Below, piece after piece: positions 1 through 8,996 of a stretch of DNA of 64,000 nucleotides; position 1 is the first letter of the stretch; every line of letters begins with the position of its first letter. The position numbers were made by a program, and so were the translations under genes. A model generated the notes under the pieces. The model made no database searches. It was not told where the DNA came from and saw nothing but the letters and a program-made list of their open reading frames with translations. Source of the DNA: Nitrospirota bacterium (GTDB lineage Bacteria > Nitrospirota > Thermodesulfovibrionia > SZUA-242); assembly GCA_016212095.1 (NCBI GenBank), contig JACRHH010000015.1, forward strand, positions 175,984 through 239,983, read 5' to 3'.

Positions 1-164
<164 letters not shown>

Positions 165-185
165 CGGGCGGCAGAGGCGTAACCC

Positions 186-1004
186 ATGCGCGCGGTAACA
201 AGACGCCGCGCCGTTCTGGCGGCTTTTCTTGTGGGCATGATCATGCTGATGACCCGTCAGTCGCGAACCGGCGGCTCCGGCGGTGGAACCGGCGGCGAAG
301 GCTTCGGCATATTTTCTCCGTTCATGTCGGCAATCAATTACGTCTTCGACGGCACTGGCGACCTGATCCACGACTACCTTGCGGTTGTGGGCGCGAACAG
401 GGAAAACCGCGAGCTTCGCAGCCGTCTTGCCAAGCTCGAACTCACGCAGCTTGGCTATGAGGAGATGATCGGGCAGAACCGGCGCATGAGGCTTCTTCTG
501 GACTTGAAGGAAAAACTCTCATGCCCGGCAACCGCCGCCGAGGTTATCGGCGGAAGCCCCGCAGGCTGGTCGCGAACCATAACGATTGACAAGGGTTCCG
601 CCGACGGTCTTGCCATAAACATGGCGGTCATGGGAAGCAAGGGACTGATAGGCCGCATATATGCCGTGGCATCGCATTCTGCGAAGGTTCTCCTGCTGGT
701 CGATTCCAAGTCATCGGTGAGCGTCAGGTTTCGCAACTCGCGGGCCGAGAGCGTGATGCGCGGCGGCCCCACATGCGTTGCCGGTTCCATCGAGCGCGAA
801 GTGGAGATCGGCGAGGAAGAGGAACTTATTACCTCAGGCGTTGACGAACTATATCCGGCAGGCATTCCGGTGGGCGTGGCTCATAACGCGCGGATTACCG
901 AATCGGCGGTGTTTCAGGAGGCCGACGTAAAAACGCACGAGAGCTTCAACCGGATCGAAGAGGTTCTGGTGCTGCTTTCGGGCCGGGACTGCATTGTCAG
1001 ATAA
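186..1004 (+). CDS. mreC: Rod shape-determining protein MreC
   Basis: The 272-residue protein has the MreC plan: a short basic cytoplasmic start, one membrane segment near residues 10-23, a coiled-coil-prone stretch (about 60-110, rich in E, R and L: NRENRELRSRLAKLE) and a beta-rich periplasmic domain with the family signature around SADGLAINMAVMGSKGLIGRI. MreC is the periplasmic elongasome scaffold that contacts PBP2. The ATG is preceded by a GAGGCG-type ribosome site. It sits between mreB and mreD, probably in one transcript. Length is typical for the family. Confidence 0.93.
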   Translation: MRAVTRRRAVLAAFLVGMIMLMTRQSRTGGSGGGTGGEGFGIFSPFMSAINYVFDGTGDLIHDYLAVVGANRENRELRSRLAKLELTQLGYEEMIGQNRRMRLLLDLKEKLSCPATAAEVIGGSPAGWSRTITIDKGSADGLAINMAVMGSKGLIGRIYAVASHSAKVLLLVDSKSSVSVRFRNSRAESVMRGGPTCVAGSIEREVEIGEEEELITSGVDELYPAGIPVGVAHNARITESAVFQEADVKTHESFNRIEEVLVLLSGRDCIVR

Positions 1005-1026
1005 CAATGTCCGATAGGCGCTATTC

Positions 1027-1497
1027 ATGATCGCTTTCGTCCGCTGGTGCGTTCTGCTTATGTTTGTCTTTGTGCTGCAGGTCAGAGTGCCGCTTCCGAT
1101 CTGGTTCCGCCCGGCCTTTGTCCTGCTGGTGATATTCTTTCACAGCCTCCGTTTCGGCGAAACGAAAGGGCTTCTGCTTGGCGCGCTTGGGGGGCTGGCG
1201 CTGGATGTTTTCTCCGCCGGAATGATCGGCCCGCAGATATTGAGCAAGGGCGTCGTAGGCTATGTTTCTGCGTGGCTTCCGCGCCTCTTCTACCGGAAAA
1301 CGCCTGTCACTCTTACAGTCTGCATCGCCATTGCGGCGCTGATCGACTGCGCGATTCTTCAGACGGTATTCAAGGCGTTCTCGCTTTCGTGGACAATCGA
1401 ACCTCGTGATGTTCTGGGCCTGACGGTTGCCACAACGGCTGTCGGGGCCGTATTTTCATACATGTCATGGCAACGGGAATCAAGAGCGGGCGCGTAA
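1027..1497 (+). CDS. mreD: Rod shape-determining protein MreD
   Basis: This is a 156-residue very hydrophobic protein with about five predicted membrane helices and the MreD-type core FGETKGLLLGALGGLALDVF near residues 41-60. MreD is the inner-membrane partner of MreC in the elongasome. The call rests on topology, size and position directly after mreC. Its last 31 bases overlap the start of mrdA in another frame, suggesting translational coupling. MreD is poorly conserved, so sequence alone would be less decisive than the operon context. Confidence 0.88.
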   Translation: MIAFVRWCVLLMFVFVLQVRVPLPIWFRPAFVLLVIFFHSLRFGETKGLLLGALGGLALDVFSAGMIGPQILSKGVVGYVSAWLPRLFYRKTPVTLTVCIAIAALIDCAILQTVFKAFSLSWTIEPRDVLGLTVATTAVGAVFSYMSWQRESRAGA

Positions 1498-3290
1498 CCG
1501 ACACCACGGCATCGAGGGTTATTCTCGCCGTGATGGTAATCCTTTTCCTTGGATTCGCGCTCAGGCTGTGGCAGCTCCAGATGATCGAGGGCGACAAGTA
1601 CCGCAAGCTTGCCGAGAGCAACCGCATTCATACCGTTAAGGTTCCTGCTCCGCGCGGCATCATCTACGACAGAAACGGCATTCCGCTTGTCCAGAACGTG
1701 CCGGCCTTCGACGTAAGCGTGACGCCGTCCGAGTTCCCGATGGAAAGCACGCCGCTTCTGGCCGCGCTTCTTTCGATGTCGTCGTCGGAGCTCGACCGCA
1801 AGATACGCGGCAGAAGCGTGAACCCGAACTATCCGGTGAAGGTGAAGCTGGACGTCACGCGAGAGGAGATTGCGAAGGTTGAGGCCCGCAAACTCGAACT
1901 GCCCGGCGTTGACATCCAGATGGAGGCCAGCCGGAAATATCTCTACGGCTCGCTTGGGGCGCATGTGCTTGGCTACCTTGGACGGTTGCGCCCGGATCAG
2001 GCCGACGACGAACGTTTTAAGGGCGTGCCGCCGGACAGCTTCGTGGGCCAGTGGGGGCTTGAGGCTGTCTTCGACGAATATCTGCGCGGAGTTCCAGGCG
2101 AGGAGATATACGAAGTGAACGCGCTGGGGCAGAAGATACGCCAGCTTGGACGAAAGCCGCCTGAGAAGGGAAACGACCTTCGCCTCACTCTGGACATGTA
2201 TGCCCAGAAGGCGGCGGAGGATGCCTTCGACGAGGAGGACAAGGCGGGCGCCGCTGTTGCCATCGACCCGAACACCGGCGGAATTCTCGCCATGGTAAGC
2301 AGGCCGTCCTTCGATCCAAATCTCTTTGCAACCGGCATCAATCCGAAGGAATGGAAGGAGTTTATAAACGATCCGCGCAAGCCGATGTTCAACCGCGCCA
2401 TCCAGTCGCAGTATCCGCCCGGCTCGACATTCAAGGTGGTTGTTGCGCTTGCGGCTCTGGCCAACGACCGGTTCAGCCCTGACAGCCGCGTGCATTGCTC
2501 CGGCGGCATTCCGTTTGGCGGCAGGACATTCCGCTGCTGGAAAAAGGGCGGCCACGGCTCCGTCGATTTAAGGCGGGCCATTGTTGAATCGTGCGACGTG
2601 TATTTCTACCAGACCGGCCTGAAACTCGGAATCGATCCGATAGCCGCGATGGCCGAATCCTTCGGCATGGGCGCGCCGCCGAAGGTGGGACTTGTGAAGG
2701 AGGCTTCCGGCATCGTGCCGTCGTCGGCATGGAAGATGAAGCGCATGAAGCAGCCGTGGTACGCCGGTGAAACACTTAGCTGCGCCATCGGGCAGGGCTA
2801 TGTTTCGGCGTCGCCGTATCAGATGGCCGAGGTTGCGGCTATTATTGGAAACGGCGGCACGCGCTGGAAGCCGTCATTCGTGAAGGGAACCACGCCGGAG
2901 GCCGCCGGTAAAATCAATTTCGATCCGGCGGCGATCGGCCTTGTGCGCGACGCGATGCGCGGCGTGGTGGAGGAAGGCGGCGGCACGGCACACCGGGCCA
3001 AGTCGCAGATAACAACCGTTGCGGGCAAGACCGGCACGGCGCAGGTTGTGGGAAATGAGGCGCTGAAGTTCAAGAAGGCGGGCGCGCAGCTTGGGGATCA
3101 CGGCTGGTTTATCGCATTTTCGCCGGTTGAGAAGCCCGACATCGCCATTTCGGTCTTTGTGGAGCACGGCGGCCACGGCGGAAGCGTTGCGGCCCCGATC
3201 GCAAAATCGATGATCGAGGCGTTCAGGAACAGGGAAGTGCCTGAAAAGAAAAAGAGCGAAGAGGAAAAGATGGGGGCTGGCGGGGATTGA
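1467..3290 (+). CDS. mrdA: Penicillin-binding protein 2, elongasome DD-transpeptidase
   Basis: The 607-residue class B PBP has one membrane anchor (about residues 17-35), a dimerisation/pedestal region containing APRGIIYDRNGIPL (61-74) and a transpeptidase domain (about 245-590). All three active-site motifs are present: STFK with nucleophile Ser320, SCD (the SxN-type motif) and KTGTAQ. It cross-links peptidoglycan during side-wall growth, working with RodA and MreC. The ATG used lies inside mreD (31-base overlap); a later start would cut into the anchor. The C-terminal tail is Lys/Glu rich. Confidence 0.95.
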   Translation: MATGIKSGRVTDTTASRVILAVMVILFLGFALRLWQLQMIEGDKYRKLAESNRIHTVKVPAPRGIIYDRNGIPLVQNVPAFDVSVTPSEFPMESTPLLAALLSMSSSELDRKIRGRSVNPNYPVKVKLDVTREEIAKVEARKLELPGVDIQMEASRKYLYGSLGAHVLGYLGRLRPDQADDERFKGVPPDSFVGQWGLEAVFDEYLRGVPGEEIYEVNALGQKIRQLGRKPPEKGNDLRLTLDMYAQKAAEDAFDEEDKAGAAVAIDPNTGGILAMVSRPSFDPNLFATGINPKEWKEFINDPRKPMFNRAIQSQYPPGSTFKVVVALAALANDRFSPDSRVHCSGGIPFGGRTFRCWKKGGHGSVDLRRAIVESCDVYFYQTGLKLGIDPIAAMAESFGMGAPPKVGLVKEASGIVPSSAWKMKRMKQPWYAGETLSCAIGQGYVSASPYQMAEVAAIIGNGGTRWKPSFVKGTTPEAAGKINFDPAAIGLVRDAMRGVVEEGGGTAHRAKSQITTVAGKTGTAQVVGNEALKFKKAGAQLGDHGWFIAFSPVEKPDIAISVFVEHGGHGGSVAAPIAKSMIEAFRNREVPEKKKSEEEKMGAGGD

Positions 3291-4417
3291 TCTCGGTTCC
3301 GAAAATCGACAGGCGTTTGATCGCAAACTTCGACTGGCTCATGCTTGGCCTGACCGTGTTGATTGCGCTTATCGGCGTTGCGACCATATACAGCGCAACA
3401 CGACCGGTGGGCGACGATCCGCACGCCAATTTCTACATGAAGCAGCTTGCATGGGGCGGCATCAGTCTGCTTTTCGTCTTCCTTATCGCCGGAGTGGACT
3501 ACCGCTGGTTTCACCGGCTTGCCTATCCGCTGTTGGGAGTCGGCGTTGTTCTGCTTGCAATCGTGCTGGTGATGGGACGCACCGGGCTTGGGGCGCAGAG
3601 GTGGCTTTCGATAGGGCCGCTCTCGTTCCAGCCGTCGGAGGTGGCGAAGCTTTTTTTTATACTCGCCATGGCCAGGGCGCTTTCGGAATATAACGCGCGG
3701 CTTGGCCTGAAAGACATCGCAAGGCTTTTTGGCGTCTTTCTGGCCCCGTCGCTTGTTTTCCTTCTGCTTCAGCCCGATCTGGGAACAGGCCTGATGTTTC
3801 TTTTCACCTTCACCGGCCTGTTGCTGGCCGCCGGAATAAAGCGGCGCGCATTGATCGCGCTGGCGCTTTCGATATCGCTTGCCATTCCATTCCTTGGGGG
3901 AGTCTTCTGGGCCGGGCTCAAGCCATACCAGCGAAACCGCATAGTGGCGTTCCTCGATCCGGATATCGATCCGGCTGGAATCGGCTATCAGATCGCGCAG
4001 TCGAAAATAACTATCGGCTCCGGCGGCATGACCGGAAAGGGTTTTCAGAAGGGAACGCAGGGCGCGCTTCGATTTCTGCCGGAACGTCACACCGATTTCA
4101 TATTTTCGATATATTCCGAGGAATGGGGCTTTGCCGGCGCGATTGCGCTTCTGCTTCTTTATCTTATGGTGCTCATGCGCGGACTGGATACCGCCAACAG
4201 GGCCAAGGACAGGTTCGGCTATTTTCTGGCGCTTGGGGCTGTGCTGATGGTTTCGTTCTACCTTTCGGTGAACATCGGCATGACGCTTGGCCTGACGCCG
4301 GTGGTCGGCGTGCCGCTTCCGTTCATGAGCTACGGAGGCACGGCGCTTCTAACCAATTTCACGGCGGTTGCGCTGTTGATAAATGTACGGATGAGGAGGT
4401 TCGAGCTGTTTTACTAG
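3287..4417 (+). CDS. rodA: Peptidoglycan glycosyltransferase RodA
   Basis: This 376-residue SEDS-family polytopic protein (about ten helices) polymerises lipid II glycan strands in the side wall together with PBP2. Family landmarks are visible: RTGLGAQRWLSIGPLSFQPSEVAK (about 101-124), LLQPDLGTGLMF, the ERHTDFIFSIYSEEWGFAGA loop and the C-terminal PLPFMSYGGTALLTNF. The start is a TTG that overlaps the TGA of mrdA (TTGA), preceded by a G-rich Shine-Dalgarno-like run, implying tight coupling. Size and order are standard for mrdAB. Confidence 0.95.
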   Translation: MISVPKIDRRLIANFDWLMLGLTVLIALIGVATIYSATRPVGDDPHANFYMKQLAWGGISLLFVFLIAGVDYRWFHRLAYPLLGVGVVLLAIVLVMGRTGLGAQRWLSIGPLSFQPSEVAKLFFILAMARALSEYNARLGLKDIARLFGVFLAPSLVFLLLQPDLGTGLMFLFTFTGLLLAAGIKRRALIALALSISLAIPFLGGVFWAGLKPYQRNRIVAFLDPDIDPAGIGYQIAQSKITIGSGGMTGKGFQKGTQGALRFLPERHTDFIFSIYSEEWGFAGAIALLLLYLMVLMRGLDTANRAKDRFGYFLALGAVLMVSFYLSVNIGMTLGLTPVVGVPLPFMSYGGTALLTNFTAVALLINVRMRRFELFY

Positions 4418-4427
4418 CTTGCAAATA

Positions 4428-6893
4428 ATGACATATAACTGGTTGAACGATGTCCGCAAGCCAAGCCGCTACACAGGCGGCGAGGTGAACGCAATACATA
4501 AGCCAAACGCGGAGACACGCGTCTGCCTGGCTTTTCCCGACACCTACGAGATCGGCATGTCGCATATCGGCATGAGGATTCTCTACGGGCTGATAAACGC
4601 CATGCCGGGCGCGGCGGCGGAGCGCTGCTTCGCGCCGTGGCTCGACATGGAGGCGGCGCTGCGGCATCGCGGCGAAACGCTGCGTTCGCTGGAATCGGGC
4701 CTGCCGCTAAAAAAATTCGACGCGATAGGTTTCAGCCTGCAATACGAGCTTTCGTTCACAAACGTGCTTCAGATGCTCGATCTTTCCGGCATCGCGCTTC
4801 ATTCCGAAGACCGCGCCGAAGGCGATCCGATCATTCTGGCCGGCGGCCCGTGCGCCATGAATCCGGCTCCGATGTCGCGATTTATAGACGCATTCCTGAT
4901 CGGCGACGGCGAGGAGGCGGTTCCGGCCATCGTGGACGCCATCGCCCAGACCAGGGAAATGCCGCGCATCGAACGGCTTCGCGCGCTTTCGGCAATCGAC
5001 GGCGTCTACGCGCCGCTTCTGCACAGAAACGGAAACGGCTCGCCGGTTGTCAGGCGGCGCGTTGTGGAAAACCTCGACGCCGCGTATTTCCCAACATCGC
5101 CGGTCGTCGCGCATCAGGCCGTGCATAACCGGGTTGCCATCGAGATCGGGCGCGGATGCCCGCGCGGATGCCGGTTCTGTCAGGCGGGCATGATATACAG
5201 GCCGCTTCGCGAGCGCTCCATGGAAACCGTCATGCGCATCGCCGGGGAATCTGTCCGGAACACCGGATTTCAGGAGGTATCGTTCACGTCGCTTTCGGCT
5301 GGCGACTACGGCTGCCTGTTTCCGCTAATTCGCGCCGCGAACTCGCGCTTCAAGGGGCGGCATATCGCAATTTCGCTTCCGTCCCTGCGCGTGGGCTCGT
5401 TGAACCGCGAATCGCTTCGGCTTATAAAGGACGAGCGAAAAACCGGTTTCACCATCGCGCCGGAGGCCGGAACCGAGCGGCTGCGCCGCGTTATAAACAA
5501 GCAGATAACCACCGAGGATTACACCGAAGGCCTGAAAATGCTGTTTGAAGAGGGATGGGAGACGCTGAAGCTATATTTCATGATCGGCCTGCCGACCGAA
5601 ACCGGCGACGACATCGAGGGAATTATCGCGATGGTTAAGGAGGCCGGCGCGCTGGCGCGTGGCGCGGGCGCGCGGCGCGTGAACGTGAACGTGGGCGTTT
5701 CGACCTTCGTGCCGAAGCCGCACACGCCGTTTCAGTGGATGGGACAGATTCCGCTGGAGGAGATTTTCATCAGGCAGGGGCATCTGCGACGCGCGCTAAT
5801 GTCGCGAAAATTCTCGCTTAAAACCCACAAGCCGGAGATGAGCATGCTGGAAGCGGTGTTTTCTCGCGGCGGCGTGGAAACAGGCGCGTTGATCGAAGCG
5901 GCCTACAACAGGGGCTGCCGGTTCGACGGTTGGAGCGACGCGTTTGATTTCGGCAAATGGCAGGAGTCGATGGCGGAAACCGGCATCGGCCCGGAATACG
6001 CGCAGAAAAACTTTGAAGCTGAAGAGAAGCTTCCGTGGGGCATGGTCGATCCGGGGGTTTCGACGAAGTTCCTCTGGCGGGAATACGAGCGTTCGCTTGA
6101 GGCGGAACGTTCGCCGGAGTGCCGCGAGAAGTGCCTCGGCTGCGGCATGGGCTGCAAAGGTTTGGACGTCTGCGAGGAACCGGATCAGGCGTTGAACGAA
6201 ACTCCCGCGCTCAAGCTTTTACCCGCTCCGGTGCGCTTTCGCTTCCGGTATTCAAAGCGCGGCCCGTCGCGGTTCCTGTCGCATCTGGAGATGAAGGAAA
6301 CGCTTATTCGCGCCATTCGCAAGGCCGGAATGATGCCCGACTACTCGAAGGGGTTTCATCCGCAGGCAAGGCTTTCGTTCGGAACCGCGCTTGGCGTCGG
6401 CATTTCAAGCATCGCCGAATACGCCGATGTTGAGCTGCTTTCGCCGATAGAAACATCGGCGGCAATTCGCGCGCTGAACACGTCGCTGCCGGACGGCATG
6501 GAAGTGCTCGAAATGAAGCCGCTTGCGCAGGATGCGCTGTCGCTCAGCAAGCTGATAAGCAGATACGATTATACGATAGAGCTACCTGATGGCTTTACTC
6601 CGCCCGAAAGGCTTCTCGACGACGAGATGCCGGTTGAGCGCGAAAACGAGTCGGGGCAGCGAAAGACTGTCGATCTGCGCCCGCTGATTCTGTCCGCGGA
6701 AATAAAGGGCGGACGGCTCTATCTGACCGTTGCCGACAAAAACGGCGTGATGGCGCGCATTCACGAGATCGCGGGGCGGGTGCTGCGGCTGGACGACGCC
6801 GCCGTGGCCGGGCTTGCCATCGAGCGAACCGGGCAGTATGGAGCCTTGCGAAATGGCGAGGCGGGCGGGCCGGGGCCGATGGATCCACGTTGA
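4428..6893 (+). CDS. Radical SAM protein fused to a DUF2344 (radical SAM-linked) domain, TIGR03960/TIGR03936 type
   Basis: The N-terminal half is a B12-binding-like region followed by a radical SAM core; the cluster-binding motif CPRGCRFC gives Cys244, Cys248 and Cys251. A Cys-rich linker (about 564-582, CREKCLGCGMGC) precedes a C-terminal DUF2344 domain from about residue 600 (RFRYSKRGPSRFLSHLEM). The two parts are known both as neighbours and as a fusion; the reaction is not established. I start at the ATG (MTYNWLND resembles family N-termini); a TTG nine bases upstream is possible. It follows rodA by 10 bases, so probably ends the rod-shape operon. In other genomes the family is often beside RNase E/G genes, which are not seen here. 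Confidence 0.87.
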   Translation: MTYNWLNDVRKPSRYTGGEVNAIHKPNAETRVCLAFPDTYEIGMSHIGMRILYGLINAMPGAAAERCFAPWLDMEAALRHRGETLRSLESGLPLKKFDAIGFSLQYELSFTNVLQMLDLSGIALHSEDRAEGDPIILAGGPCAMNPAPMSRFIDAFLIGDGEEAVPAIVDAIAQTREMPRIERLRALSAIDGVYAPLLHRNGNGSPVVRRRVVENLDAAYFPTSPVVAHQAVHNRVAIEIGRGCPRGCRFCQAGMIYRPLRERSMETVMRIAGESVRNTGFQEVSFTSLSAGDYGCLFPLIRAANSRFKGRHIAISLPSLRVGSLNRESLRLIKDERKTGFTIAPEAGTERLRRVINKQITTEDYTEGLKMLFEEGWETLKLYFMIGLPTETGDDIEGIIAMVKEAGALARGAGARRVNVNVGVSTFVPKPHTPFQWMGQIPLEEIFIRQGHLRRALMSRKFSLKTHKPEMSMLEAVFSRGGVETGALIEAAYNRGCRFDGWSDAFDFGKWQESMAETGIGPEYAQKNFEAEEKLPWGMVDPGVSTKFLWREYERSLEAERSPECREKCLGCGMGCKGLDVCEEPDQALNETPALKLLPAPVRFRFRYSKRGPSRFLSHLEMKETLIRAIRKAGMMPDYSKGFHPQARLSFGTALGVGISSIAEYADVELLSPIETSAAIRALNTSLPDGMEVLEMKPLAQDALSLSKLISRYDYTIELPDGFTPPERLLDDEMPVERENESGQRKTVDLRPLILSAEIKGGRLYLTVADKNGVMARIHEIAGRVLRLDDAAVAGLAIERTGQYGALRNGEAGGPGPMDPR

Positions 6894-6949
6894 CTTCGAT
6901 GCCGCGAGAACGCTATTTGCTTCAGGTCATCCCTGGAAGACTATATTTC

Positions 6950-6985
6950 GGGGAAAGGTCAAATCATGGCTTTTCCCCTTGTTTG
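6950..6985 (+). terminator. Possible intrinsic terminator after the rod-shape operon
   Basis: A GGGGAAA (6950-6956) and TTTCCCC (6972-6978) inverted repeat with a 15-base loop is followed by TTGTTTG. It lies 57 bases after the radical SAM stop. The stem is short and the U-run imperfect, so this is only a candidate. Confidence 0.4.
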
Positions 6986-7043
6986 CGCGCCGGTTCATTT
7001 TGGGGTATTCTTCCAGTAAAACACGCCGCGAGGAGACGTTCCG

Positions 7044-7337
7044 ATGATCGATGAAAAGATAAAATGCTGCGACCTTCTCGAAAGTTTCATAAGACGATAC
7101 CGCAAGAACCTTTCGATGGAAATTGTTCAGCTTGGCGACGGATACGTTTTCGCGTTGCGCGGGCTTATTCATGTTGATCTGAATCCGTCTGTCATCGGCT
7201 CTTCCTCTTGCGAGGGCGGCTGCATATCGTGCGGCCCTCCAACCCCGTCCAAACCAAAGGAAACATGGCGGGCGGAGCCGTTCGAAACAGTCTGGCGCGT
7301 CTGCCCGTTCTGCGGCGGCAATTTCGTGCGCCGGTAG
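7044..7337 (+). CDS. Small protein with five C-terminal-half cysteines, zinc-ribbon-like
   Basis: I do not recognise this 97-residue protein. It has Cys8-Cys9, then Cys56, Cys60, Cys63 and a CPFCGG knuckle (Cys87, Cys90). The second half therefore looks like a metal (zinc) ribbon split by a proline-rich loop. A convincing GAGGAGA ribosome site precedes the ATG. It stands alone between the rod-shape operon and the histidine kinase gene, 63 bases before the latter, so co-transcription with the kinase is possible. A role cannot be assigned. Confidence 0.6.
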   Translation: MIDEKIKCCDLLESFIRRYRKNLSMEIVQLGDGYVFALRGLIHVDLNPSVIGSSSCEGGCISCGPPTPSKPKETWRAEPFETVWRVCPFCGGNFVRR

Positions 7338-7400
7338 GGCCGATAGAGCCTATAAAGATTGCCCGCCGGGCCTCCCAATGCATCGGGATGAAATTCCGTA

Positions 7401-8996
7401 ATGAACCTCCGCAAGAAGATATTCGTCAGCTTCCTTATCAGCGCCTGCATAATCGCGGCGGTGATAGCCTTTCAGCATTACGGCCTGATCGAGATGGAGC
7501 GCGAGATACGCTATCTCGAAATCACCGACACAATCCGCAGCAAATCCCTCCAGCTTAGAAGGCACGAGAAAAACTTCTTCCTCTACGGCCTGACCAAGGC
7601 AAACGAGGAGGCCGACGCGGTTGGCCGCTATCTTGACGAACTCGACACAGTGGCCGCAGACGCTGCGCTTGCCCGCGACGGCGGCGGCAACGGCAATGTT
7701 CTTGCCATGAAAACGCTTGTCACAGACTACCGGGCGCGCTTTGCAAGCATCCGCTCGCTTCTGCAAAGCAATCTGGCCGGGTTCGAAAGCATTCGCGCCG
7801 AAGACAGCGGCATCGTCAACGTGTCGCCGCTTGTGGCTGCCACGTTCTTCGACAGGCCCGCCGACAGCGCGGTTTTTCTTCGAAAAAAACTTGGCCTCGA
7901 TTCCGGCCACCCCCTGATAACCGGGCTTGAAAAACTCGCCGCTGAAATCGCCATGCTGAGGGAAAACGGCGAGAGCATTCTTGCCGCCGCCAAGGAGATG
8001 GATCGCATGGCGCGGGAGAAGGTGGAGGGCGGCATACGCGCTTCAAGGCTTGCAACGGCTGTTTTTTTCCCGGTTTTCCTGGCTGTGGGCGCGGCAACCA
8101 TTTATGTTATTACCGGCAACGTGTCGAAGCGGCTGGCCCTGCTGACTGAGGTGGCCGAAAGCACCGGCAAGGGCAGTTTCCGCCGCATGTCGGTTACGCC
8201 AAGGCAGCGGGGAAACGATGAGGTTGGCCTGCTTATAGAAAAGTTCGACGCAATGGAGGCGCAGCTTATCGCGAGAGACGAGGAAATAGCGCGCAAAAAC
8301 AGCGAGTTACTGAAGAACAAAAAGCTTGCCACCATCGGAACGCTTGCCTCCGGCATTGCGCACGAGTTGAACAATCCGCTGAATAACATTTCCATTTCAA
8401 CCCAGATGCTGATGCGCGAGGCCGGAGACGACTGCCCCCCGATGGTCAAGGAGATCGTGAACGACATCCACGGCCAGACGGTGCGTGTGAAACGGATAGT
8501 GGGCGACCTGCTTGAGTTCGCGCGAGGACGGGAGCCTCAGCCTGCAAGCGTTCCGGTTGGCGGAGTTATCGGCAAGGCGTGGGAGCTTGTAAGCCGCGCG
8601 GCCAACGTGGAAGACGTGCGGTTTTCACTGGAATCGCCGGACGGACTCATGATCGAGGGCGATCCGGAACAGCTTGAGCGGGTTTTTATCAACCTGTTCA
8701 CGAACGCCGTGGATGCGATGCGCGGCGCGGGCGGTCTGGCCGTGAATGTTGCGGAAAGCGCCGGAATGATAACGATAACCGTTTCCGATACCGGAGCAGG
8801 AATTTCGCGCGAAGACATCGAAAAGATCTTCGATCCGTTCTACACCACGAAGGAGAAGGGGACGGGGCTTGGGCTTGCCATTGTGTCGAACATCGTGAGG
8901 AAACATGGAGGAGACATGACCGTGGAAAGCGAAACGGGCTCAGGCGCAACGTTCACCATCGCGCTTCCGTCGGATAGGGGAAACCATGCCGTTTAG
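7401..8996 (+). CDS. Membrane sensor histidine kinase (HAMP-HisKA-HATPase)
   Basis: The 531-residue kinase has a membrane segment at about 6-24, an extracytoplasmic helical sensor region (about 25-215), a second membrane segment (about 218-240), HAMP, HisKA with phosphoacceptor His321 in SGIAHELNNPLNN, and HATPase_c with DTGAGIS (about 463), FDPFYTTKEKGTGLGL and a final G2 box. All catalytic boxes look intact. The sensor region is rich in acidic/arginine helices like a four-helix ligand domain; the signal is unknown. Its last 11 bases overlap the response regulator gene, so the two form one two-component system. Confidence 0.92.
   Translation: MNLRKKIFVSFLISACIIAAVIAFQHYGLIEMEREIRYLEITDTIRSKSLQLRRHEKNFFLYGLTKANEEADAVGRYLDELDTVAADAALARDGGGNGNVLAMKTLVTDYRARFASIRSLLQSNLAGFESIRAEDSGIVNVSPLVAATFFDRPADSAVFLRKKLGLDSGHPLITGLEKLAAEIAMLRENGESILAAAKEMDRMAREKVEGGIRASRLATAVFFPVFLAVGAATIYVITGNVSKRLALLTEVAESTGKGSFRRMSVTPRQRGNDEVGLLIEKFDAMEAQLIARDEEIARKNSELLKNKKLATIGTLASGIAHELNNPLNNISISTQMLMREAGDDCPPMVKEIVNDIHGQTVRVKRIVGDLLEFARGREPQPASVPVGGVIGKAWELVSRAANVEDVRFSLESPDGLMIEGDPEQLERVFINLFTNAVDAMRGAGGLAVNVAESAGMITITVSDTGAGISREDIEKIFDPFYTTKEKGTGLGLAIVSNIVRKHGGDMTVESETGSGATFTIALPSDRGNHAV

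Noticed and set aside
1359..2555. A 398-codon minus-strand frame over mreD/mrdA
   Set aside because: Antisense shadow; mrdA has all its active-site motifs in the plus frame.
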